A stretch of DNA of 36,701 nt, from NCBI GenBank assembly GCA_026415195.1, contig JAOAHO010000029.1, positions 1 to 36,701 on the forward strand, given 5' to 3'. Made by a program: the position numbers and the translations under genes. Positions within the stretch are counted from its first letter, which is position 1. Every line of letters begins with the position of its first letter. The notes below the pieces were generated by a model that had not been told where the DNA came from, did no database searches, and saw only the letters and a list, made by a program, of their open reading frames with translations. Source of the DNA: Bacteroidia bacterium. Lineage in GTDB: Bacteria; Bacteroidota; Bacteroidia; B-17B0; Aurantibacillaceae. Below are positions 31,037 through 36,701 of the stretch, one piece after another.

Positions 31037-32629
31037 ATGTTTTTGGATAGATTTCAAAAATCCCTTTTTGTTCTTTTGGTCTTATTGCTCTGCCTGATAT
31101 ACCAATACCATGTGATTTATAACAAGCCCCCCGGATGGATGCACCTGTGGCGTCAAACCATGTGCTTGTCTTTTACAAAGCATTATTTTGAGAATGGTAA
31201 TTTCTTTTTACCCGGAACATCAAATTTAATTGCACAAAATTTAACATCCGGAAATGTCGTTGCCGAATTTCCCTTAAAATATTATACAGACAGTTTAATA
31301 ATGAAACTTTTCGGCTGGGAGATAGGCATCGCAAGGATTACGACGTTTCTTTTATTTTTTATCGGATTATACCACATTTTGCTCACCGTATCGTTATACA
31401 CGGAAAATTTATTATTAAGATGTTTTTTTTCTTTATTTTTTTTCTCCACTCCCGTTTTGGTTTATTATGCATTCAATTTTATGATGGATTTACCGGCGTT
31501 TTTTCTGGCATTCAGCGCCATGTATTATTTTTTAAAATCACATCTTCATTTACACTGTCGGAAAAACCTGATTTATTTTACCATATTTTCCCTGGCTGCA
31601 TCTTTGCTAAAAGTATTTCCCGTCATCCTTAATTTTACTTTGTTTTTTTCCTTGCTTGGCTTATATTACCGAAGAAAAGATTATTTCAAAAACAATCCCT
31701 ATTTAAGTCATTATCTTTATTCCAATGCAGTAATCATTGTTTTAACGGTTATATGGATCCTTTTAGCCAATGCATACAACAAATTCTACGGACATAACGG
31801 CATTGCCACCCTTTCGGAATTTTTCCCTGTTTGGTCGTTGACCTATGAGGATTTTTACGACACCGCTTCAACCATCACTGCCACCACAATGCTGAGATTC
31901 TTATCATGGCCGGGATTCCTTTTCGCGGTTTTTATTTTTATTTTTAACCTCCTTGTATTTCAAAAAAACGATTTTCTTTTTCGCCTGATCTTTATTTTTG
32001 CCCACTTAGGATCTTTCGCATATTTCAGCCTTTGGTTTGTTTTCAAAGAACATGACTACTATTATATGCTTTTTTACTACACCCTTTACATTAATTTTGT
32101 TTTCGCTTTAAGCGCAAAAAAATTTGTTCATAAGGATAAAATGCTTGTAAAACTTGGAAAAATTTCCATGTTACTTTTATTGTTTTACAATGTGGCATAT
32201 TCTTCCGAACACGTAAGGATGGACTACAATATCAGTACGGATAATTTATATTTTTTAAAAACCAAAACGGAAAAAGATTTTTATGGTTGGATATATAACG
32301 ATGACTATAAATCTAATATTTTCAATGGCTGGAAAAAACTAAAACCCGTAATGGATAGTTTGGATAAAGTTTACGGTCCAAGAAAAGTTATTTGCATACC
32401 CGACCTCTCTCCCTCGATTTCATTATACTTTCTTGAACGAAAAGGATGGACGGAATTCAATGAAGTTTTCAAGGATGAAAAAAAATTTTTAATTAAATTG
32501 GGTTCGGTATTTAAAAATGTTTATTTGGTTACCAACGACATTAATTATTACCGGCAACATTTCCTTGCCCGATACTTCAAAAAAGAAATTTATAACGACG
32601 GTAAAAATGCCGTTTTCCTTACAGAATAA
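31037..32629 (+). CDS. Polytopic membrane glycosyltransferase-like protein (GT-C type, GT39-like)
   Basis: About 530 residues with at least ten transmembrane helices. A short N-terminal helix is followed by a large first extracytoplasmic loop (PPGWMHLWRQTMCLSFTKHY, then FENGNFFLPGTSNL and VAEFPLKYYTDSLI), the layout of GT-C glycosyltransferases that use polyprenyl-linked sugars, such as the ArnT/PMT group. The C-terminal ~150 residues are soluble and may be periplasmic. The first ATG, 31037, is preferred; a TTG at 31007 inside a TAATTTTTG promoter-like box would add ten residues. No partner gene is adjacent. The exact family and the acceptor are uncertain; it could also be a general 'glycosyltransferase family 39' protein of surface glycan assembly. 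Confidence 0.72.
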   Translation: MFLDRFQKSLFVLLVLLLCLIYQYHVIYNKPPGWMHLWRQTMCLSFTKHYFENGNFFLPGTSNLIAQNLTSGNVVAEFPLKYYTDSLIMKLFGWEIGIARITTFLLFFIGLYHILLTVSLYTENLLLRCFFSLFFFSTPVLVYYAFNFMMDLPAFFLAFSAMYYFLKSHLHLHCRKNLIYFTIFSLAASLLKVFPVILNFTLFFSLLGLYYRRKDYFKNNPYLSHYLYSNAVIIVLTVIWILLANAYNKFYGHNGIATLSEFFPVWSLTYEDFYDTASTITATTMLRFLSWPGFLFAVFIFIFNLLVFQKNDFLFRLIFIFAHLGSFAYFSLWFVFKEHDYYYMLFYYTLYINFVFALSAKKFVHKDKMLVKLGKISMLLLLFYNVAYSSEHVRMDYNISTDNLYFLKTKTEKDFYGWIYNDDYKSNIFNGWKKLKPVMDSLDKVYGPRKVICIPDLSPSISLYFLERKGWTEFNEVFKDEKKFLIKLGSVFKNVYLVTNDINYYRQHFLARYFKKEIYNDGKNAVFLTE

Positions 32630-32701
32630 GTAAGGGCATTACGGTTAATTTCTGCTGCTTTTTTGTTAATAACCTTTTCCCGGCAACTTATGCCAAAAAC
32701 T

Positions 32702-32709
32702 TACTTTTA
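32702..32709 (+). promoter_or_regulatory. Putative -7 element of the condensin-like operon
   Basis: TACTTTTA fits TAnnTTTG with one change and ends nine bases before ATG 32719. The upstream -33 box is not clear. Confidence 0.35.
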
Positions 32710-32718
32710 AGTTTTAAC

Positions 32719-33960
32719 ATGGCTTTACAAGTCAACATTCATGATATTTTAACTCAACTTTACGTTAACCGTGAAGTGGTGGAATATTTGTTTGCACACC
32801 GTGATAACATTAGTGCTAATCAATTGGTGGCTGCCACTTCGATTTCAACAGAACAATACCAAAAGCTGATTTCGCTGGAACTGATTTATGAATATGAAGG
32901 CATGGTGTTCCTGAATGATGCCGTGATTGCCCTTTTTGAGGATTTCATGGAAATCGGAGAAGTAACCCCGGGGCTCATTCAGGACTTGCTCAGTGAGTTG
33001 CGCCGCCAAATGCGATACTATCAGGAAGTGCATGAAATCCGCTTTCTGCGCGGCATTAAAAAATATCTTAAGCGCATTCACTCTACCATTTCAAGGGAAA
33101 TCATCAAACTGCAAAAAAACGTTGACGAAACCTACAAAAACGAAGCCAATTTCCGCATCAAACTTCAAAAGCTCGAGGCCTACCGCGAAAAGCGCGACCT
33201 CATCCTCGACTTCATCAAGAATACCGAAGAAATTCTGGAAGAATGCAGGAAAATTTTCATGCTTTCGAACGATGCCGAACTGTACAACATCATCCTGATG
33301 CTGAAAGCCGGACTCATCGAAAACATGGACTATCTGATTGAAATTCAAACCGACATCACCGATTTCATCAATAAAATCCAATATCAACTCGACGTTTACG
33401 TTAAAGTACAACAGCTCAAAGAAATCAAAGACCAGGGCAATTTGTATTTCCGAACAAATTTCAGGCAGGTGGTGGAAGGCTTGAAGCCCCTGCGCTTAAA
33501 CGGAATACGCGGCCCCAGGACCCGTATCGCGGTGGATTTCCTTTATACCGACGAAGGGCACGCTCTCAGTAAAAAATTTGCGGAGAAATATAAAATCAGC
33601 CGCATGATGCTGCGCGGCCTTGCCGGCAAACTCCCCGATAATTTCAAAGAAAAACTCATTGACCGGCAGATTAAGCTGGATGTCTCAAATTTGGTGGACA
33701 AGTTCCTTGCTCAAAACCAAAAAGATCTTTTCCTATTTATCATGGAAACCAAATTTCCAAAATCGGCAGGAGAAATTACATTTGAAGACCGCCTTTCCCT
33801 TTTTGTGGAGATTGCCATGGAACATGAGAAAAAGCTGGAATTTCAATACACCCTTGCTCCTTACGAATACGAATATAACGGAGAAAAAAGGAAGTTAAAA
33901 TACACCGTTATCCTTCCTGCCAAAATTCAAAAAAGACAACCATTAACCGTTAATTGGTAA
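32719..33960 (+). CDS. MukF/JetA-like kleisin subunit of an SMC complex
   Basis: A 413-residue, mostly helical cytoplasmic protein. The N-terminal ~75 residues look like a winged-helix domain (NREVVEYLFAHRDNISANQL, then YEYEGMVFLNDAVIALFEDF). Long helices follow (about 85-240, with regular Arg/Lys/Glu, able to form coiled coils), then a middle and C-terminal helical part ending in RKLKYTVILPAKIQKRQP. I do not recognise it at family level by motif alone; the call rests on its position: it is directly followed by a MukE-like and an SMC-type gene, the fixed order of MukF-MukE-MukB, MksF-MksE-MksB and Wadjet JetA-JetB-JetC. As kleisin it would bridge the SMC heads. Confidence 0.72.
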   Translation: MALQVNIHDILTQLYVNREVVEYLFAHRDNISANQLVAATSISTEQYQKLISLELIYEYEGMVFLNDAVIALFEDFMEIGEVTPGLIQDLLSELRRQMRYYQEVHEIRFLRGIKKYLKRIHSTISREIIKLQKNVDETYKNEANFRIKLQKLEAYREKRDLILDFIKNTEEILEECRKIFMLSNDAELYNIILMLKAGLIENMDYLIEIQTDITDFINKIQYQLDVYVKVQQLKEIKDQGNLYFRTNFRQVVEGLKPLRLNGIRGPRTRIAVDFLYTDEGHALSKKFAEKYKISRMMLRGLAGKLPDNFKEKLIDRQIKLDVSNLVDKFLAQNQKDLFLFIMETKFPKSAGEITFEDRLSLFVEIAMEHEKKLEFQYTLAPYEYEYNGEKRKLKYTVILPAKIQKRQPLTVNW

Positions 33961-33965
33961 CGCTT

Positions 33966-34574
33966 ATGGACTTCATCAACGACTACGGACTGCCCAAACA
34001 AACCCACGAAATCTTTGCCATCATGGCGCGTGGGCACTTCATTTCCAGCAACGGCACCAAAGATAACATGGGCCGGCTCTATGACATCATAAACCAACCC
34101 GAAAACTTCGAAAAACTTCAGAATTACTTTAACGTAATCCGGTATAACATCGAACGCGGAAGTAATTATTTCTACTTTTCCAAAATTAACGAACCGAACA
34201 GCGTCATCGAAAAAAAGCTCGAAACTTTTGAACGTTATGTGGACATCATAGATTTATTTGCCAGCATGGATAACAAAATCACCATTGGTGCCCGCATCAG
34301 GCCTTCAGAAATTGCCGAGGAGTGTATTGCCAACGTCCGCCTTAAGCAAAAACTTCAAAAAATTCCGCTCTACCGATCCGAAACCCTGGTGAATAAGGTG
34401 CGGGAAATTTGTGAACTATTGGCACGCGATTCCTTCCTTGAACTGGAAGATGAAGATTCCGAAACCTATAAAGTGCTGGATGCTTACAACTACCTGCTGG
34501 AGGTTATGAATGCCATTTCCATTTACGAAGACACTGAAAACAACACAGACAATTCTGGTATCATTTATAATTAA
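33966..34574 (+). CDS. MukE/JetB-like KITE subunit of an SMC complex
   Basis: A 202-residue protein from ATG 33966, five bases after the kleisin-like gene (TTG 33954 would overlap its stop). Its plan is that of tandem winged-helix KITE subunits such as MukE: IFAIMARGHFISSNG, GRLYDIINQPENFEKLQNYF, NIERGSNYFYFSK near residue 70, then helices and LARDSFLELEDEDSETYKVL. KITE proteins bind the kleisin and the DNA in MukBEF/Wadjet complexes. It precedes the SMC gene by 13 bases. The acidic end (YEDTENNTDNSG) is unusual but harmless. Family placement is by layout and context, not by a database match. Confidence 0.72.
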   Translation: MDFINDYGLPKQTHEIFAIMARGHFISSNGTKDNMGRLYDIINQPENFEKLQNYFNVIRYNIERGSNYFYFSKINEPNSVIEKKLETFERYVDIIDLFASMDNKITIGARIRPSEIAEECIANVRLKQKLQKIPLYRSETLVNKVREICELLARDSFLELEDEDSETYKVLDAYNYLLEVMNAISIYEDTENNTDNSGIIYN

Positions 34575-34587
34575 AATTCCTTTTTTT

Positions 34588-36690
34588 ATGGAAAAAGTCA
34601 GAATGCTCAACAGGATTGTGGAAATCAATATCGCCAACGTAAAATATGCCGATATTGAATTGAACGGCCACACCTGCTTTGTGGGAACCAACAACTACGG
34701 GAAAACCACCCTGCAACGCGCCATCTTGTTTTTCTATTCGGCCAACAGCCGCGGGCTTGGCATTAGTGCCTCACAAAAATCGTTTGAAGAACATTACTTC
34801 CGATACGAAAATTCATACATTGTCTATGAAGTGTCAACGGAAGAAAAACCTTTTTTTGTGATGGTGTATCGTCATAATAAACTTGTTTATCGATTTGTAG
34901 ACGCACCTTATAACCCTGACTTTTTTTTCAAAGACGACGAAGCCATGAAGGTGAAAGAAATTGTGGCAGGCCTGGAAAAACGCGGCATATTCGTCAGCCA
35001 TCAGATTGACACCTTCGAACGCTACCGTAACATCATTTACGGCACCGAAACCGACAAATTGCTCTCCAAATTCTACCTGCTGAAAGGAAATGAAAAATAC
35101 CAGAATATCCCGAAATCCATTACCAATGTGTTTTTAAGTTCGCGCAGCAGCATCGACTCGCGCTTCATTAAAGATTTTATTGCCAATTCACTCAACACGG
35201 AAAACATTTCCATTCCATTGGATCAGATTGAACGTCAGCTGCGCCAGTTCAATGAAAAATACACCGACATCGAAACATTTCAAAAGCAGGAAACCCAACA
35301 ACTTATTAAGCTGATTGAAGAGAAATTCGACCGTATACAAATCCTGAAGGGCCAGCAAATGGATGCTGCCGAAAACCTGGGGAGCACCATCCGCCATGCC
35401 GAAAAACAGAACGATTTGGTGTTGGAAGAAGTAAAGAAGAAAGAAGCGGAACTGGAGGCTCTTTCCGATAAGTTTGAAGAAGAAAAAAATGCCATCGAAG
35501 AAAAAAGAAATGAAATAAGGCAGGAAATCGGCTACCTGGACGGTACCATACGTGAAGCCAACAAACGCCTGAAGGAATATTCCGAAAAAAATATCGAAGC
35601 CGCACTTGAAAAACATCAGGAAAAAGAAAAGCTGCAAATTGAATTAAACATGGCCCGGAGGGAACTGGAAGCCCTAACGGGTGATGTGGCCAACCTGGAA
35701 GTGAAATATTCTTCGCTTCAGGAACAAATCCGCAACGACAAGCAGGCTTTCATCAACCGCATGGATGCACGGCTGGCAGAAGTGCATAATCATTTTAACG
35801 AGTTGCTGCTCATCCAAAAAAACGAGTTCCAGCGCCAGGAAGAAGAGATCAAAAGAAAAAAAGATGCCGATCTGGAACAAATCAATGCTCAAATCACCGA
35901 AAAACAAATAGAACTAAACCAACTTCAAAGCGAACAGAAAGTCATCAAAGGTACCCGTTATTTTGATAATGAACTGCGCGCCCTGGAAGCCCAACTGCAG
36001 GAAATCAGAGGTATTATCTACAAAAATAAAAGCGAAGCGGCCATCAAGCAAGCCAAAATCGAATCGCTGCAAAAAGACTGGGAAAATGATGAATACAAAC
36101 TCAATCAAAAACTTCAACAGCTAATCACGGAAACCGAAAAGGAAATTAACGCAAAAAAAGAAATCATTCGCCAACACGAAGAAAAGCTGGCTTCGCATGC
36201 AGATGCCTTATACGGATATCTGGAAAAAAATGTTCCGGGATGGAAAGATACCATCGGAAAAGTTATTCACGAAGAATTGCTCTTCCGCACCGATCTGCAA
36301 CCTGAGTTCATCGGAACAGATAACCAAACGCTTTTTGGCCTTAAGCTGAATCTGGAAGCTGTGGAACCCGCCATCCGCTCGATTGAACGTATTCAACTTG
36401 AAATTCAAGAGGCCAAACAAACCATACGCGACCTGGAAATGCACCTGCAACAAGCTCAGGAACAACATCATCAGGAAAAACTCCTGCTGGCCGATAAATT
36501 CGGAAAAGACCTGGCTTATGAAAAAGATGAACTGAAAGCCCTGCTCTATGCACTTGAAATGGCGGGGAAAAAAAAAAAAAAAATACACGTTTGCATATGC
36601 AATGCATTGCATCTTCCCCCAACTCAAAAAAAACTGGATTACTCCCTGAAAATGTGTAAGATGTGTAAGGTAAGATGGGTAAATCATTGA
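34588..36690 (+). CDS. SMC-type ATPase (MukB/JetC-like), broken before its C-terminal half
   Basis: The 700-residue frame has an N-terminal ABC-type head: LNRIVEINIANVKYADIELN and Walker A GTNNYGKTT at 33-41, followed by SYIVYEVSTEEKPFFVM, then FLSSRSSIDSRFIKDF. From about 210 to 535 it is a continuous coiled coil (repeated EKE/QQL text). Around 545-600 is a compact hinge-like part (PGWKDTIGKVIHEELL, then LFGLKLNLEAVEPAI), and a second coil begins near 605. At residue ~660 the coil meets a 16-A run and turns into ~35 residues unlike an SMC protein, then a stop. The returning coil, the signature motif and Walker B are missing. Reading the other two frames after the A run gives no coil either. 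ATG 34603 is another possible start. Confidence 0.75.
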   Translation: MEKVRMLNRIVEINIANVKYADIELNGHTCFVGTNNYGKTTLQRAILFFYSANSRGLGISASQKSFEEHYFRYENSYIVYEVSTEEKPFFVMVYRHNKLVYRFVDAPYNPDFFFKDDEAMKVKEIVAGLEKRGIFVSHQIDTFERYRNIIYGTETDKLLSKFYLLKGNEKYQNIPKSITNVFLSSRSSIDSRFIKDFIANSLNTENISIPLDQIERQLRQFNEKYTDIETFQKQETQQLIKLIEEKFDRIQILKGQQMDAAENLGSTIRHAEKQNDLVLEEVKKKEAELEALSDKFEEEKNAIEEKRNEIRQEIGYLDGTIREANKRLKEYSEKNIEAALEKHQEKEKLQIELNMARRELEALTGDVANLEVKYSSLQEQIRNDKQAFINRMDARLAEVHNHFNELLLIQKNEFQRQEEEIKRKKDADLEQINAQITEKQIELNQLQSEQKVIKGTRYFDNELRALEAQLQEIRGIIYKNKSEAAIKQAKIESLQKDWENDEYKLNQKLQQLITETEKEINAKKEIIRQHEEKLASHADALYGYLEKNVPGWKDTIGKVIHEELLFRTDLQPEFIGTDNQTLFGLKLNLEAVEPAIRSIERIQLEIQEAKQTIRDLEMHLQQAQEQHHQEKLLLADKFGKDLAYEKDELKALLYALEMAGKKKKKIHVCICNALHLPPTQKKLDYSLKMCKMCKVRWVNH
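36568..36583 (+). repeat. 16-base A homopolymer inside the SMC gene
   Basis: Sixteen consecutive A residues follow GGCGGGG. The coiled-coil coding pattern is present up to this run and absent after it in all three frames. It marks a junction: an insertion, a rearrangement, a slippage site combined with other damage, or an assembly join. Confidence 0.9.
36591..36611. repeat. Two overlapping perfect palindromes
   Basis: TTGCATATGCAA (36591-36602) and TGCAATGCATTGCA (36598-36611) are both perfect inverted repeats and share five bases. They lie just after the A run, in sequence that does not look like SMC coding DNA. Purpose unknown; they could be a protein site or part of a mobile end. Confidence 0.8.
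36652..36683 (+). repeat. Short 9-base tandem repeat at the window end
   Basis: ATGTGTAAG occurs twice in tandem (36652-36660 and 36661-36669), followed after GTAAG by the degenerate copy ATGGGTAAA (36675-36683). This is the beginning of what may be a minisatellite that continues beyond the window. Confidence 0.6.
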
Positions 36691-36701
36691 TACTCAATGG
36701 T

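Noticed and set aside
36568-36690. A simple homopolymer frameshift as the only cause of the SMC truncation
   Set aside because: All three frames after the A run were read; none continues the coiled coil and each stops within about 40 codons.
1-36701. tRNA, rRNA, CRISPR array, transposase or integrase genes
   Set aside because: No cloverleaf-like sequence, no regular spaced repeats and no transposase or recombinase motifs were found on either strand.

Overview
The window reads as chromosomal DNA of a member of the Bacteroidota that carries a type IX secretion system. The signs are three T9SS-type C-terminal sorting domains, a caa3-type cytochrome oxidase cluster with a small subunit IV, an O-succinylhomoserine sulfhydrylase of the Bacteroidota type, an MbnP-type lipoprotein, A/T-rich starts without Shine-Dalgarno sequences, and promoters of the TTTG-N19-TAnnTTTG kind known for this phylum. 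The genome is compact: stops overlap at convergent ends and genes in a strand abut or overlap. I see no tRNA, rRNA, CRISPR array or recognisable insertion sequence.

Layout. (1) 1-4473, minus strand: a glycosyltransferase, then heme O synthase, two subunit III-type proteins and subunit IV of cytochrome oxidase, then the start of an 'asparagine synthetase B'-like secreted protein that runs off the left edge. (2) 4552-6979, plus: an M16 peptidase homologue that has lost its zinc site, and a GT4 glycosyltransferase. (3) 6976-14888, minus: two tandem QueD/PTPS-like genes (the second has no standard start codon), folE, a small secreted protein, polA, metZ, a gamma-class carbonic anhydrase-like protein and a second GT4 enzyme. 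(4) 14950-16417, plus: mqnB and mqnD of the futalosine route to menaquinone. (5) 16407-23432, minus: a tight five-gene operon for exported redox and beta-propeller proteins. It is led by a fusion of a c-type heme domain to a PHM-like copper monooxygenase with all six copper ligands visible, and ends with a lipoprotein carrying a CxxxxCH heme site and a DCC-family thiol protein. (6) 23571-28833, plus: a GH3/beta-lactamase-fold fusion enzyme, then a three-gene copper-associated cluster (small Cys-rich protein, MbnP lipoprotein, outer-membrane protein with a CDVCGC motif) containing a possible H-type pseudoknot and a clear terminator. (7) 28836-30854, minus: a GH16-like secreted glycosidase. (8) 31037-32629, plus: a polytopic GT-C-type glycosyltransferase. 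(9) 32719-36690, plus: a MukF/MukE/MukB-like (MksBEF or Wadjet-like) condensin operon whose SMC gene breaks at a 16-A run just before the window end.

The most interesting points are the heme-PHM operon, the condensin/plasmid-defence-like operon and its broken SMC gene, the predicted pseudoknot before the MbnP gene, the queD-like gene without ATG/GTG/TTG, and promoter -7 elements lying only 3-10 bases before start codons, which suggests leaderless or nearly leaderless mRNAs. All functional calls are from reading the sequence; no database search was run.
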